From Paenirhodobacter enshiensis (lineage in GTDB: Bacteria; Pseudomonadota; Alphaproteobacteria; Rhodobacterales; Rhodobacteraceae), in assembly GCF_000740785.1 (NCBI RefSeq), contig NZ_JFZB01000045.1, positions 1 to 36,738 of the forward strand: DNA of 36,738 bases. Reading direction: 5' to 3'. Positions 16,405 to 25,617 of this stretch are shown here, in pieces. A model generated the notes under the pieces. The model saw only the letters and a program-made list of their open reading frames with translations, did not search any database and was not told the origin of the DNA. Position 1 is the first letter of the stretch. Each line of letters opens with the position of its first letter. The position numbers and the translations under genes were made by a program.

Positions 16405-17199
16405 TCAGAGGCCGTAGCGGCGGAGCGCGAGTTCGTAAAGCGAGCCGGGTTCCGGCCGGGCGGGATCGAATCCCTGCCGGCGCACGCCCGAGGTGATGAA
16501 ATGCAGCATCTCGATCCGGGCCGGGTCGACAGTGGCGGCGCTGTTCGCGGCCATGATGTTCTCCGCCCCCTCGATGAAGCGGGCGGGGTCGTGGTGGACG
16601 TAGGCGGTCAGGTTCAGCCGGGCGGTCTCGCGTTTCAGCACGGCCATGCCGAAGGCCCCCCAGCGAAACCGCGACAGCGCCCAGTGTCCGCTCAGCGCCC
16701 GGCGCAGCGTCAGTCGCACCGCGCTGTGCCAGGGCACGAATCGCAACAGCCGCGCGGGATGGGCGAAATAACCGCACAGCGCGCGGGCCAGATCGGAGTC
16801 GGGCGGATATTTCAGCACGCAGTTGTTGACCATCTCGCCATAATTGCGATGCGGTCCGCCGAGGAAGAAATACGCATCCGCACTGTCGAACGGGCGCATC
16901 AGCGCGATGTCTGTATCAAGCCAGACCTTGCCGGTGCGCGCGAGCATCTCGATGCGGAACCAGTCGGCGAAGGTCGCGTAAGAGCCGGTCTTCTTGTAGG
17001 TGAAGATTTCGCGCGCGGGCAGGATCTGCGCCGCATCGGCGACCTCGACGCCCGCGGGCAGGCCTTCGGGGGCGGGGACATAGCTGTAAAGCGTCACCCG
17101 GTGCCCGTTCGCCACCATCGAGGCAAGGCACAGTCTTTCGATGGGGCCGAGCGCACCGCCGATCCAGAGCGTGCCGATCTCGGGCAGGGGGGCGGACAT
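16405..17199 (-). CDS. DXD-type glycosyltransferase (Gly_transf_sug family)
   Basis: The protein of 264 residues is predicted to be a cytosolic or membrane-associated sugar transferase with the GT32-like pattern. It begins with LWIGGALGPIERLCLASM and has the region SYATFADWFRIEMLARTGKVWLDTDIALM split around the nucleotide-sugar DTD motif (near residue 93), followed by AYFFLGG and a C-terminal HFITSG. Such enzymes add sugars to capsule or other surface glycans; donor and acceptor are unknown. ATG 17199 is chosen because the longer reading from 17349 adds low-complexity residues. It is convergent with phaR and downstream of purA on the same strand. Confidence 0.82.
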   Translation of the reverse strand: MSAPLPEIGTLWIGGALGPIERLCLASMVANGHRVTLYSYVPAPEGLPAGVEVADAAQILPAREIFTYKKTGSYATFADWFRIEMLARTGKVWLDTDIALMRPFDSADAYFFLGGPHRNYGEMVNNCVLKYPPDSDLARALCGYFAHPARLLRFVPWHSAVRLTLRRALSGHWALSRFRWGAFGMAVLKRETARLNLTAYVHHDPARFIEGAENIMAANSAATVDPARIEMLHFITSGVRRQGFDPARPEPGSLYELALRRYGL

Positions 17200-17323
17200 C
17201 GGAGCCTCGGACTTGAGAAGGAGAAACGGGCGGCGGCGGACCGCCGTGACAGGCGCATGGCGCGATGGCGCCGCGGCCCGATGGGCCGGCCCCGGATACC
17301 CCGGAGCCGGCGAAAGTCGCGGG

Positions 17324-18616
17324 TCAGCCGACGAAGGGGTCGGTGACAAGGATCGTGTCGTCGCGCTCGGGGCTGGTCGAGAGCATGGCGACCGGGCACT
17401 GGATCAGTTCCTCGATCCGGCGCACGTATTTCACCGCCGCCGCCGGAAGGTCGTTCCAGCTGCGCGCGCCATAGGTCGAGGTGTTCCAGCCCTCGAACTC
17501 CTCGTAGATCGGCTTCGCGCGTGCCTGCAGCGCCGACTGGATCGGCAGGTAATCGTAATGCGTGCCGTCGACATCGTAGCCGGTGCAGATCTTGATCGTC
17601 TCGAACCCGTCGAGCACGTCGAGCTTGGTCAGCGCGATGCCCTTCATCCCCGAGAGCGCGCAGGTCTGGCGCACCAGAACCGCATCGAACCAGCCGCAGC
17701 GACGCTTGCGCCCGGTGACCACGCCGAATTCACGGCCGCGCTCGCCCAGCTTCTCGCCATCGGCGTCGAACAGCTCGGTCGGGAAGGGGCCGGCACCGAC
17801 GCGGGTGGTGTAGGCCTTGACGATGCCGAGCGCGTAATCGACCGCGTTCGGCCCGAGGCCGGTGCCCGTCGCCGCCTGACCCGCGATCACGTTCGAGGAG
17901 GTGACGAAGGGATAGGTGCCGAAGTCGATGTCGAGAAGCGAACCCTGCGCGCCCTCGAACAGGATGCGCTTGCCGGCGCGGCGCTGTTCGTCGAGCACCT
18001 TCCACACCGGCTGGGCGAATTTCAGGATCTCCGGCGCGATCTTGCGCAGCTCGCTCAGCAGCGCCTCGCGGTCGACCGGTTCGAGGCCGAGGCCGGCGCG
18101 CAGCGCGTTGTGATGCACCAGAGCGCGATCGACGCGGGCGACCAGCGTTTCCTCGTCGGCGAGGTCGGCGACGCGGATCACGCGCCGGCCCACCTTGTCC
18201 TCATAGGCCGGACCGATGCCGCGCCCGGTGGTGCCGATCTTGTTGCCCGAGGCCTGCGCCTCGCGGGCGCGGTCAAGCTCGCCGTGGAACGGCATGATGA
18301 GAGGCGTGTTCTCTGCCACCATCAGATTCTCGGGGGTGACGTTCACGCCCTGCTCGCGGATCGAGGCGATCTCCTTCAGCAGGTGCCAGGGATCCAGCAC
18401 CACGCCGTTGCCGATCACGCTCAGCTTGCCGCCGCGCACCACGCCCGAAGGCAGCGCGTTCAGCTTATACGTCTTGCCCCCGATCACCAGCGTGTGGCCG
18501 GCGTTGTGACCGCCCTGGAACCGCGCGATGACATCGGCGCGCTCGCTGAGCCAGTCGACAATCTTACCCTTGCCCTCATCGCCCCATTGGGCGCCGACGA
18601 CGACCACATTCGCCAT
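17324..18616 (-). CDS. purA: Adenylosuccinate synthetase
   Basis: The 430-residue enzyme joins IMP and aspartate with GTP to make adenylosuccinate, the first committed step to AMP. The N-terminus [17 protein letters not shown] contains the catalytic Asp and the P-loop-like GDEGKGK. Further motifs are [10 protein letters not shown] (catalytic His), [20 protein letters not shown] and the late [15 protein letters not shown] 18616 is the only start that fits the family. It is divergent from secG; a TATACA -10-like element lies about 35 bp upstream. Confidence 0.97.
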   Translation of the reverse strand: MANVVVVGAQWGDEGKGKIVDWLSERADVIARFQGGHNAGHTLVIGGKTYKLNALPSGVVRGGKLSVIGNGVVLDPWHLLKEIASIREQGVNVTPENLMVAENTPLIMPFHGELDRAREAQASGNKIGTTGRGIGPAYEDKVGRRVIRVADLADEETLVARVDRALVHHNALRAGLGLEPVDREALLSELRKIAPEILKFAQPVWKVLDEQRRAGKRILFEGAQGSLLDIDFGTYPFVTSSNVIAGQAATGTGLGPNAVDYALGIVKAYTTRVGAGPFPTELFDADGEKLGERGREFGVVTGRKRRCGWFDAVLVRQTCALSGMKGIALTKLDVLDGFETIKICTGYDVDGTHYDYLPIQSALQARAKPIYEEFEGWNTSTYGARSWNDLPAAAVKYVRRIEELIQCPVAMLSTSPERDDTILVTDPFVG

Positions 18617-18721
18617 GTTATGCTCCTCAGGCCAAACCCGGCGCTGTATAGCCTGTGGAGCCCGGGCAGGAAACCGCCTTTTTCCGAATGCCGGATCTGG
18701 CGAAAGGGCGAACTCGGGGGG

Positions 18722-18750
18722 TTGCAGCCCCGGACCCATGCGAATAGATA
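18722..18750 (+). promoter_or_regulatory. Predicted secG promoter
   Basis: TTGCAG, 17 bases, TAGATA ends 30 bp before the secG ATG. It matches the pyrG promoter prediction in spacing and -10 element (TAGATA), which raises confidence in both. Confidence 0.55.
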
Positions 18751-18779
18751 GGCGTGTCACTGCGGGAAAATGGCCGTCC

Positions 18780-19172
18780 ATGGAAAACATCGTCCTCTCC
18801 ATCCACCTGATCCTTGCGCTGGTTCTGATCGGCGTCGTGCTGCTGCAGCGCTCCGAGGGCGGTGGCCTCGGGATGGGCGGCGGCTCGGGCTCGGGCGGCG
18901 GCGTGATGACCGGGCGTCAGGCAGCGAATGCGCTGACCAAGCTGACCTGGATCATCGCCGGGCTGTTCATCGTGACCTCGATCACGCTGACGGTTCTGGC
19001 CACGCGCGGCAACGGGCGGGGCTCGATCCTCGACCGCTTCGCGCCCACTGCATCGCAGAACGGGTCCGCCCCGGTGCCGAACGTCGAGCTGCCTCCGGCA
19101 GCCAGCGGAACCGCTGCGCCCGCGACTCCGCCGGCCGCAGATGCGCCGGTGACGCCGCCGGCCGCGAACTGA
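18780..19172 (+). CDS. secG: SecG, preprotein translocase subunit
   Basis: The 130-residue inner-membrane protein belongs to the SecYEG channel. Two TM helices (about 2-20 and 55-76) flank the SecG loop with [17 protein letters not shown]. The C-terminus, from about residue 85, is a long Pro/Ala tail, longer than E. coli SecG and common in alphaproteobacteria. ATG 18780 is chosen by the family N-terminus ([14 protein letters not shown]). It is followed by pyrG, as in many Rhodobacteraceae, but a promoter lies between. Confidence 0.94.
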   Translation: MENIVLSIHLILALVLIGVVLLQRSEGGGLGMGGGSGSGGGVMTGRQAANALTKLTWIIAGLFIVTSITLTVLATRGNGRGSILDRFAPTASQNGSAPVPNVELPPAASGTAAPATPPAADAPVTPPAAN

Positions 19173-19239
19173 GATCGGCTACAGACCGGCCCAGAAATGG
19201 TGCCGGTCTTCTTCTAAATACCAAAGTTTAGCGGGGCGG

Positions 19240-19268
19240 TTGCGGGCACGCCACGAATCGGTTAGATA
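19240..19268 (+). promoter_or_regulatory. Predicted pyrG promoter
   Basis: TTGCGG, 17 bases, TAGATA places a transcript start near 19276, 60 bp before the pyrG ATG. Confidence 0.55.
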
Positions 19269-19282
19269 TTGAGTCCCGTGGT

Positions 19283-19300
19283 CCTGAATTTCGATTCAGG
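19283..19300 (+). promoter_or_regulatory. UUCG-capped hairpin in the pyrG leader
   Basis: CCTGAAT-TTCG-ATTCAGG is a perfect 7-bp stem with a very stable TTCG (UUCG) tetraloop, starting about 7 bases after the predicted transcript start. It may stabilise the 5' end or be an operator. No T tract follows at once, so it is not a clear terminator. Confidence 0.5.
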
Positions 19301-19335
19301 CGTCAGTCTGCTATTTTCTGAGCACGGGGGCTTCC

Positions 19336-20979
19336 ATGGCACGATATGTCTTCATTACCGGCGGTGTGGTATCATCGCTTGGCAAGGGGCTCGCCTCCGC
19401 GGCGCTTGGTGCGCTTTTGCAGGCGCGCGGCTTCTCGGTCCGGCTGCGCAAGCTGGACCCCTATCTGAACGTCGATCCCGGCACGATGTCGCCGTTCGAG
19501 CATGGCGAAGTCTTCGTCACCGACGACGGGGCGGAAACCGACCTCGACCTCGGCCATTACGAGCGCTTTACCGGCGTTTCGGCGCGCAAGACGGATTCGG
19601 TCTCCTCGGGGCGGATCTACAAGAACGTCCTCGACAAGGAACGCAAGGGCGCCTACCTCGGCAAGACCATTCAGGTCATCCCTCACGTTACCAATGAAAT
19701 CAAAGACTTCCTCTCTATCGGAGAGGATGAGGTCGATTTCATGCTGTGCGAGATCGGCGGCACCGTCGGCGATATCGAGGGTCTGCCGTTCTTCGAGGCG
19801 ATCCGTCAGTTCGCGCAGGAGCGCCCGCGCGGCCAGTGCATCTTCATGCACCTGACGCTGCTGCCCTATCTGGCGGCTTCGGGCGAGCTGAAGACCAAGC
19901 CGACGCAGCATTCGGTGAAGGAGCTGCGCTCGATCGGTCTGCAGCCCGACGTTCTGGTCTGCCGCTCCGAGCATCCGATCCCCGACAAGGAACGTGCCAA
20001 GATCGCGCTGTTCTGCAACGTGCGCCCGGATGCGGTGATCCCCGCCTATGACCTGAAGTCGATCTACGAGGCGCCGCTGGCCTATCACCGCGTCGGTCTG
20101 GATCAGGCGGTTCTGGATGCCTTCGGGATCTCGCCCGCGCCGAAGCCCGACATGAGCCGCTGGGAAGACGTGATGGACCGGCTGACCAATGCCGAGGGCG
20201 AGGTCCGCGTCGCCATCGTCGGCAAGTATGTGCAGCTCGAGGACGCCTACAAGTCGATCGCCGAGGCGCTGACCCATGGCGGCATGGCGAACCGCGTCAA
20301 GGTGAAGGCCGAATGGATCGACGCCGAGATCTTCGAACGCGAAGACCCGGCGCCGCATCTGGAAAGCTTCCATGCGATCCTGGTTCCGGGCGGCTTCGGC
20401 GAGCGCGGCACCGAGGGCAAGATCCGCGCCGCTCAGTATGCGCGCGAGAAGAAGATCCCCTATCTCGGGATCTGTCTCGGGATGCAGATGGCGGTGATCG
20501 AGGCGGCGCGCCATCTGGCGGGCATCAACGACGCGGGGTCGGAGGAATTCGACCACGAGGCCGGTAACGAACGCTTCACCCATGTCGTCTATCACCTGAA
20601 GGAATGGGTGCAGGGCAACCACCGGGTCGAACGCTCGATCGAGGACGACAAGGGCGGCACGATGCGTCTTGGCGCCTATACCGCCGTGCTGAAACCCGAT
20701 TCGAAGGTGGCCGAGGTTTACGGCGAGACCACCATCGAGGAGCGTCATCGCCATCGTTACGAGGTCGATATCCGCTACCGCGACAAGCTGGAGGCCTGCG
20801 GGCTGGAGTTCTCGGGCATGTCGCCCGACGGCCGCCTGCCGGAGATCGTCGAGCACAAGGATCATCCGTGGTTCATCGGCGTGCAGTTCCACCCCGAGCT
20901 GAAGTCGAAGCCCTTCGCGCCGCATCCTCTGTTCGCGGGGCTGATCAAGGCGGCAAAGCAGCAAAGCCGGCTGGTCTGA
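19336..20979 (+). CDS. pyrG: CTP synthase
   Basis: This 547-residue enzyme makes CTP from UTP, ATP and glutamine. The N-terminal synthase domain has the family start [20 protein letters not shown] with its ATP site and [12 protein letters not shown]. The C-terminal class I glutamine amidotransferase domain has the nucleophile in GICLGMQMA and the His-Glu pair in [12 protein letters not shown]. Length is standard. ATG 19336 is the family start. A strong GC-rich hairpin without a T tract follows at about 20988-21019. Confidence 0.97.
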   Translation: MARYVFITGGVVSSLGKGLASAALGALLQARGFSVRLRKLDPYLNVDPGTMSPFEHGEVFVTDDGAETDLDLGHYERFTGVSARKTDSVSSGRIYKNVLDKERKGAYLGKTIQVIPHVTNEIKDFLSIGEDEVDFMLCEIGGTVGDIEGLPFFEAIRQFAQERPRGQCIFMHLTLLPYLAASGELKTKPTQHSVKELRSIGLQPDVLVCRSEHPIPDKERAKIALFCNVRPDAVIPAYDLKSIYEAPLAYHRVGLDQAVLDAFGISPAPKPDMSRWEDVMDRLTNAEGEVRVAIVGKYVQLEDAYKSIAEALTHGGMANRVKVKAEWIDAEIFEREDPAPHLESFHAILVPGGFGERGTEGKIRAAQYAREKKIPYLGICLGMQMAVIEAARHLAGINDAGSEEFDHEAGNERFTHVVYHLKEWVQGNHRVERSIEDDKGGTMRLGAYTAVLKPDSKVAEVYGETTIEERHRHRYEVDIRYRDKLEACGLEFSGMSPDGRLPEIVEHKDHPWFIGVQFHPELKSKPFAPHPLFAGLIKAAKQQSRLV

Positions 20980-20987
20980 GCCGGCCG

Positions 20988-21045
20988 GAGGGGGGCTGCG
21001 CCAGGGCGCAGTCTCCTCCGGGATCGGTCGCCGGATTATCCGGCG
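20988..21045 (+). terminator. GC-rich hairpins after pyrG
   Basis: The first stem is built on CTGCGC-CAGG-GCGCAG with flanking GGAGG/CCTCC bases (about 20988-21019). The second is CGCCGGA-TTA-TCCGGCG (21029-21045). Neither has a T tract, so intrinsic termination is doubtful; they may be RNA 3'-end structures. Confidence 0.4.
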
Positions 21046-21178
21046 AACGCGGCCCGCAGAGAGGGCCAGCAACCGGCGCGGCTCACACGTCAAGTTGTTC
21101 GCCGGTCTTCCGGATTTCAGATCCGGGGGACGGCTGCGCGGGAGTATACCCGCTCCGAATCCTGTCGGAGGTTGCGGT

Positions 21179-21670
21179 ATGCGCAGGTCCACCCATTTCC
21201 TGATCCGGGCCGGAGGGGTTGCGGCCCTGCTCTGTGCCGCGGGTTGTGCGCCCCCGCCTCCGGCCTATGCGCCGGTCAGCGGCGCCTGTCAGGGCGTGGG
21301 GGCCAATACCGGCGGCGGTGCCGTTCTGGGGGCGATGGCGGGGGCGGCGATTGCCGACGCCGGGCGCCATCCGGGCCCCGGGCCGCAGGGCATCGACCCG
21401 GTGAGCGGCGCGATCATCGGCGGCATCGCCGGCGGGATGATCGGAAATGCCATCGACAATCAGGGCTGCGTGCCGCGCGCGAGCTATGCCGCCAGCACCG
21501 AAGTGGTGGTCGGCACGCCCGCGCCGTATTACTACGCGCCGGCCCCTTACTACTATGCGCCCTATTACGCCCCGCCACCGCGTCCATGGGGCTGGGGACC
21601 GCGTCCGGGGCCCTGGGGCTGGGGTGAGCGCCATGGTCCGGAGGGCTGGGGTCCGCACGGCTATCGGTGA
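21179..21670 (+). CDS. Glycine-zipper lipoprotein
   Basis: The protein of 163 residues has a lipoprotein signal peptide: RR-containing start, hydrophobic LIRAGGVAALLCAAGC, lipobox Cys near residue 21. Two Gly/Ala-rich zipper stretches follow (AVLGAMAGAAIADAG and GAIIGGIAGGMIGNAID), which resemble outer-membrane 17-kDa-antigen/SlyB-type proteins. The C-terminal third is a Tyr/Pro/Trp/Gly repeat tail (YYYAPAPYYYAP, then PWGWGPRPGPWGWG). It is likely anchored in the outer membrane with the tail in the periplasm or outside. ATG 21179 has GGAGG a few bases upstream. Precise role unknown. Confidence 0.85.
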   Translation: MRRSTHFLIRAGGVAALLCAAGCAPPPPAYAPVSGACQGVGANTGGGAVLGAMAGAAIADAGRHPGPGPQGIDPVSGAIIGGIAGGMIGNAIDNQGCVPRASYAASTEVVVGTPAPYYYAPAPYYYAPYYAPPPRPWGWGPRPGPWGWGERHGPEGWGPHGYR

Positions 21671-21854
21671 GAGAACGCGCACCTGCGGCGCCCGCATTCG
21701 CCCCCGGGGGCCTGTCCGGCCATCGCCCGAATTGACGAAAGGCACGTGACGCGCCCCCTTCGCCCGCCCCTTGCCGCGCGCATGAGCCCCGGGGCTGGAC
21801 AAACGCAGGCCTTTCGTGCGATGGAACGCGCCCCTTGTTTCAGGAGTTCGTCCC

Positions 21855-22493
21855 ATGCGCCCCGGCCCCCGGTCCCGGATCCTCACCCGTCGTGCCCTTG
21901 GCGGCTGGCTGGCCAGCCTCGCGGCTGCGGCTGGCCTGCGCCCGGCTGCGGCGGAGGCCGCGGCTCAGGCCCCGTTGCCCGGCGAGTCCGTGCTGGGCGA
22001 TCCCGGCCTGCGCGAGGCGGCGCTGCGCGGCGTGGCACGGCGGCTCGGCTGTGCCGATCCTCTGGCCGCAGCCGAGGCGCGGGCGACGCTCGGCCGTCTG
22101 GCCGGGACCGACCCGGAGGCAGCCTGTCTGGTGCGCATCTACCGCGCCTTCGATGCGCCTTCGGCGACGGTCTGGCAGGCCGACGGGGCAGGCGTCGCGA
22201 CCGATACCCTCGCCCTGTTGCACGCCGCGATCCGCGACTGCCGGCCGGTGGCCTTCGGCTATACCGATCTCGCCGGGGCGCGGACCCACCGCCGGGTGCG
22301 GCCTCTGGCGCTTGCCTATCCGCCGCAGGGGATGAAGCTGCTGGCGTGGTGCGAGACGCGTCAGGCGTCGCGTCAGTTCTTCGTTCGGGCGATCTCGGGG
22401 CCGCAAGTGTGCACGGGCGGATTTCGCTCCGGGCGGCGGGCCCTTCTCGAACAGCTTGCAGCCGAGGCCGGTCCGGAGCCGAACTGGTCGTGA
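21855..22493 (+). CDS. WYL-domain protein with a Tat-like signal peptide
   Basis: The 212-residue protein combines two features rarely seen together. The N-terminus (ILTRRALGGWLASLAAAAG) looks like a twin-arginine signal with Arg12-Arg13, a hydrophobic stretch and an AAA-type cleavage region. The C-terminal half (about 124-195) resembles a WYL ligand-sensing domain: LLHAAIRDCRPVAFGYTD, THRRVRPLALAYPPQGM, LLAWCE, and RQFFVRAIS. No HTH is present. WYL domains normally sit in cytosolic regulators, so export would be unusual; the apparent signal could instead be a membrane anchor. ATG 21855 has AGGAG 8 bases before it. It converges with icd. Confidence 0.75.
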   Translation: MRPGPRSRILTRRALGGWLASLAAAAGLRPAAAEAAAQAPLPGESVLGDPGLREAALRGVARRLGCADPLAAAEARATLGRLAGTDPEAACLVRIYRAFDAPSATVWQADGAGVATDTLALLHAAIRDCRPVAFGYTDLAGARTHRRVRPLALAYPPQGMKLLAWCETRQASRQFFVRAISGPQVCTGGFRSGRRALLEQLAAEAGPEPNWS

Positions 22494-22500
22494 GCCATGA

Positions 22501-22533
22501 AAAAAGGCCGCCCCTTCGGGCGGCCTTTCTTTT
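22501..22533. terminator. Bidirectional terminator between the WYL gene and icd
   Basis: GGCCGCCC-CTTC-GGGCGGCC (22506-22525) is a perfect 8-bp stem with A5 on the left and TTTCTTTT on the right, so it works for both convergent genes. Confidence 0.92.
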
Positions 22534-22550
22534 CGGAACGGGCGGGCCGA

Positions 22551-23765
22551 TCAGCCGGCCAGCGCCTTGTTCAGATATTCGTCGACCTTCTCGAGGTAGC
22601 CCATCGTGGTCAGCCACTTCTGGTCCGGCCCGACGAGGAGCGCGAGGTCCTTCGTCATGTGGCCGTCTTCCACCGCCTGAACGGTGACCTTCTCGAGCGT
22701 CAGCGCGAAGTTCATCAGCGCCGTGTTGTCGTCGAGCTTGGCGCGATGCTTCAGACCGCCGGTCCAGGCGAAGATCGACGCGATCGAGTTGGTCGAGGTC
22801 TCCTTGCCCTTCTGGTGCTCGCGGTAGTGACGCGTCACGGTGCCGTGGGCAGCCTCGGCCTCGACGGTCTTGCCATCGGGCGTCATCAGCACGGAGGTCA
22901 TCAGCCCGAGCGAGCCGAAGCCCTGCGCGACGGTATCCGACTGCACGTCGCCGTCGTAGTTCTTGCACGCCCAGACGTAACCGCCCGACCACTTCAGCGA
23001 CGAGGCGACCATGTCGTCGATCAGACGGTGCTCGTAGTGGATGCCGGCCTTCTTGAACTGCTCTTCGAATTCCTCGGCGTAAACCTTGGCGAACAGGTCC
23101 TTGAAGCGGCCGTCATAGGCCTTGAGGATGGTGTTCTTGGTCGACAGATAGACCGGAACGCCCCGCAGCAGGCCGTAGTTCAGCGAGGCGCGGGCGAAGT
23201 CCTCGATCGACTTGTCGAGGTTGTACATGCCCATCGCCACACCGGCGGCCGGCGCGTCGAACACGTCGTATTCCTGCACGGTGCCGTCTTCGCCCACGAA
23301 CTTCATCGTGATCTTGCCCTTGCCGGGGAAGCGGAAGTCGGTGGCCTTGTACTGGTCGCCGAAGGCGTGACGGCCGACGATGATCGGCTTCGTCCAGTGC
23401 GGCACCAGACGCGGCACGTTCTTGCAGATGATCGGCTCGCGGAAGATCACGCCGCCGAGGATGTTGCGGATGGTGCCGTTGGGCGACTTCCACATCTTCT
23501 TCAGGCCGAATTCCTCGACGCGGGCTTCGTCGGGGGTGATGGTGGCGCATTTCACGCCCACGCCATACTGCTTGATGGCGTTCGCGGCGTCGATCGTCAC
23601 CTGATCGTCGGTCGCATCGCGGTTCTCGATGCCGAGATCGTAATACTTCAGGTCGACGTCGAGGTAGGGAAGGATCAGCTTCTTCTTGATGAATTCCCAG
23701 ATGATCCGGGTCATTTCGTCGCCGTCGAGCTCGACGACGGGGTTGGCTACCTTGATCTTGGTCAT
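22551..23765 (-). CDS. icd: NADP-dependent isocitrate dehydrogenase
   Basis: The 404-residue TCA-cycle enzyme converts isocitrate to 2-oxoglutarate, CO2 and NADPH. It is the homodimeric eukaryote-like (type II) form. Visible motifs are [14 protein letters not shown] at the start, [16 protein letters not shown], the substrate-binding [12 protein letters not shown], and YKATDF. The metal-binding region [28 protein letters not shown] lies near residue 250-277, followed by [15 protein letters not shown] for NADP binding. ATG 23765 is the family start; a longer frame to 23942 is rejected. A TGGAAA-N17-TAAGAC promoter-like pair lies 35 bp upstream. Confidence 0.97.
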   Translation of the reverse strand: MTKIKVANPVVELDGDEMTRIIWEFIKKKLILPYLDVDLKYYDLGIENRDATDDQVTIDAANAIKQYGVGVKCATITPDEARVEEFGLKKMWKSPNGTIRNILGGVIFREPIICKNVPRLVPHWTKPIIVGRHAFGDQYKATDFRFPGKGKITMKFVGEDGTVQEYDVFDAPAAGVAMGMYNLDKSIEDFARASLNYGLLRGVPVYLSTKNTILKAYDGRFKDLFAKVYAEEFEEQFKKAGIHYEHRLIDDMVASSLKWSGGYVWACKNYDGDVQSDTVAQGFGSLGLMTSVLMTPDGKTVEAEAAHGTVTRHYREHQKGKETSTNSIASIFAWTGGLKHRAKLDDNTALMNFALTLEKVTVQAVEDGHMTKDLALLVGPDQKWLTTMGYLEKVDEYLNKALAG

Positions 23766-23799
23766 GGTCCCTCTCTCGGTTGGGTGACTCGTCGCCCGC

Positions 23800-23828
23800 G
23801 TCTTAGCGGATTTCGGACGGCGTTTCCA
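23800..23828 (-). promoter_or_regulatory. Predicted icd promoter
   Basis: The minus strand reads TGGAAA, 17 bases, TAAGAC, ending 34 bp before the icd ATG. The -35 match is only moderate. Confidence 0.4.
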
Positions 23829-23881
23829 GATGTGTATGCGTTGGTATACTGCGCTTCGCGAGCGACGTGGCGGCGGCCCGC

Positions 23882-24502
23882 CTAGACCCCCTTGCCGCGA
23901 GCGGCGAACCAGGGCTCGACCCGGGCGCGCACCCGCGTCCACAGCCCCGGCAGGCCACGCGCGACCTTGGTGCCCACGCGCTCGTCAAGCTGGGGCAGGG
24001 TGACGTCATAGTCTATCCACGACCCGCCCCCGCCTTGCAGGTTCAGCAGCACCGGCTGCACCCGGTCGAGCGATTTCGCGAAGATCGCGGTCGGGGTTTC
24101 GGCGGCCTCGAATTCGCGCCAGGTGGCAAGCAGATCGGCCGCCAGATCCTCGGGCAACAGGCCAAAGATGCGTTCGGCGGCGCGGGCCTCGGCGGCCTGC
24201 ACGGCGGCGCTGTCATGGGCGGTGCCGCCCTGCGCATGGATCGGCACGTCGCCGACGTCGATTTCCACGATGTCATGAACCAGCAGCATCCGCACCGCGC
24301 GCATCGCATCGACGCCGGGCCCGGCCTGATCGGCCAGCACCACGGCGTAAAGCGCCAGCGTCCAGCTGTGCTCTGCCGAGTTCTCGGGCCGCGACAGATC
24401 GGCGAGCGGCGTCGCGCGATAGACCGATTTCAGCTTCTCGATTTCGGCGAGAAAGTCGAGCTGACGGGTGACGCGGGCAGTATCGGCATCGGGCTCAGTC
24501 AT
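23882..24502 (-). CDS. HD-domain hydrolase (YfbR/HDDC2-like)
   Basis: This 206-residue cytosolic metal-dependent phosphohydrolase has the HD residues ENSAEHSW (His45), [13 protein letters not shown] (His76-Asp77) and a later Asp in [11 protein letters not shown]. The layout fits the YfbR/HDDC2 family, whose studied members are 5'-deoxynucleotidases; the actual substrate is not proven. The ATG at 24502 overlaps the stop codon of the small upstream gene (ATGACTGA), so they are coupled. A GTG two codons earlier is possible. Confidence 0.88.
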   Translation of the reverse strand: MTEPDADTARVTRQLDFLAEIEKLKSVYRATPLADLSRPENSAEHSWTLALYAVVLADQAGPGVDAMRAVRMLLVHDIVEIDVGDVPIHAQGGTAHDSAAVQAAEARAAERIFGLLPEDLAADLLATWREFEAAETPTAIFAKSLDRVQPVLLNLQGGGGSWIDYDVTLPQLDERVGTKVARGLPGLWTRVRARVEPWFAARGKGV

Positions 24503-24743
24503 GCCCACCGTCCCGTCCGGAATCGGGCGCCATCGCCTGCGCCATCCGCTCGTCGAGGAACCTGCGTCCGCGCCCGGCGGCCAGCATCAGCCGGCACGAG
24601 CTGAGAAACGCTTCCTGCATCGAGGGTGACAGCACGCCGATCGCCTTGCCGACCTCCAGATAAAGCCGGTCGTCGCCGGTTCTCTCCATCGCGGCCAGCG
24701 TATCGGCGGCCAGCTTGTCGGCAAGGTCCTCGGTCAGGGACAT
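24495..24743 (-). CDS. Small conserved-looking hypothetical protein
   Basis: The protein of 82 residues is mostly helical and charged (MSLTEDLADKLAADTLAAME, then LYLEVGKAIG, SPSMQEAFLSSCRLM, GRGRRFLDERM). It has no signal peptide or TM segment. It lies 1 bp after the alpha/beta-hydrolase stop and overlaps the HD-hydrolase start, so the three genes form one operon. I do not recognise a family. Coding is supported by tight packing and GC-rich third positions. Confidence 0.7.
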   Translation of the reverse strand: MSLTEDLADKLAADTLAAMERTGDDRLYLEVGKAIGVLSPSMQEAFLSSCRLMLAAGRGRRFLDERMAQAMAPDSGRDGGHD

Positions 24744-24744
24744 T

Positions 24745-25404
24745 TCAGCGCGATCCTTCCGTCAGGCGGCGACGCACATAGCCCTGAACGCTGTCGATCA
24801 TCGGCTTCATGTGGGCCTCATCGTCCTTGAAGAAGTGATCGGCGCCCTCGATTTCCTCGTGGCTGATGGTGATGCCCTTCTGCTCGCGCAGCTTCGACAC
24901 CAGTGTCGAGGTGTCCTTGGGCGGTGCGATCCGGTCGGCCGAGCCGTTGATGATCAGACCCGAGGAGGGGCAGGGCGCGAGGAAGCTGAAATCATACATG
25001 TTCGCCGGCGGCGCGACCGAGACGAAGCCGGTGATCTCGGGGCGGCGCATCAGCAGCTGCATCCCGATCCAGGCGCCGAAGCTGAACCCCGCGACCCAGC
25101 AATGCTTCGAGTTCGGGTTCATCGCCTGCAGGTAATCGAGCGCCGAGGCGGCATCCGACAGCTCGCCGATGCCTTCGTCATATTCGCCCTGCGACCGGCC
25201 GACGCCGCGGAAGTTGAACCGCAGCACCGTGAAGCCGATCTTGTGGAAGGCGTAATGCAGATTGTAGACGACGCGATTGTTCATCGTGCCGCCGAACTTG
25301 GGATCGGGGTGCAGGATAATCGCGATGGGCGCGTCGGGCATCGCCTGCGGGTGATAACGGCCCTCGAGACGACCTTCGGGACCGGGGAAAATGACTTCGG
25401 GCAT
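24745..25404 (-). CDS. Alpha/beta hydrolase (dienelactone-hydrolase-like)
   Basis: The 219-residue cytosolic hydrolase has nucleophile elbow GFSFGA (Ser108), an acid in NGSADRIAPP, and His in GADHFFKDDE. The N-terminal half has IAIILHPDPKFGGTMNN and LRFNFRGVGRSQGEYDEG, features of the small uncharacterised alpha/beta-hydrolase family found beside housekeeping genes in alphaproteobacteria. ATG 25404 (MPEVIFPGPEG) is chosen; 35 upstream residues to 25509 are rejected. It is the first gene of a three-gene minus-strand unit and diverges from iscR. Confidence 0.87.
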   Translation of the reverse strand: MPEVIFPGPEGRLEGRYHPQAMPDAPIAIILHPDPKFGGTMNNRVVYNLHYAFHKIGFTVLRFNFRGVGRSQGEYDEGIGELSDAASALDYLQAMNPNSKHCWVAGFSFGAWIGMQLLMRRPEITGFVSVAPPANMYDFSFLAPCPSSGLIINGSADRIAPPKDTSTLVSKLREQKGITISHEEIEGADHFFKDDEAHMKPMIDSVQGYVRRRLTEGSR

Positions 25405-25450
25405 CTTTTCTCGCGTAACTGTTCGTCTGACCGGAGCCCCCGCCGCTTGC

Positions 25451-25479
25451 TTGACGCAACCGGCGCGACACCCTAGGAC
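25451..25479 (+). promoter_or_regulatory. Predicted promoter of the iscR-suf operon
   Basis: TTGACG, 17 bases, TAGGAC lies about 139 bp before the iscR ATG. IscR autoregulation is expected from the family, but I could not define its operator by eye. Confidence 0.45.
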
Positions 25480-25617
25480 GAAGACTGACCGGCAACAGGC
25501 CGGAGACATGGGTTCGAGTTAAGCGGCCCGGGGCGCGGCGTCAATGCAGGCAGCGCGTTTCGCGTCGGATTTAGCGGCGTCTCCGGCGGTGGCCGGGTGC
25601 CGGATCGGAGAGTGGAC

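Noticed and set aside
19372-21192. 606-codon minus-strand frame
   Set aside because: Antisense shadow of pyrG, which is an unmistakable family member.
25451-25617. IscR operator upstream of iscR
   Set aside because: I could not find a convincing palindrome by eye and do not remember the exact Rhodobacterales IscR motif well enough to claim one.
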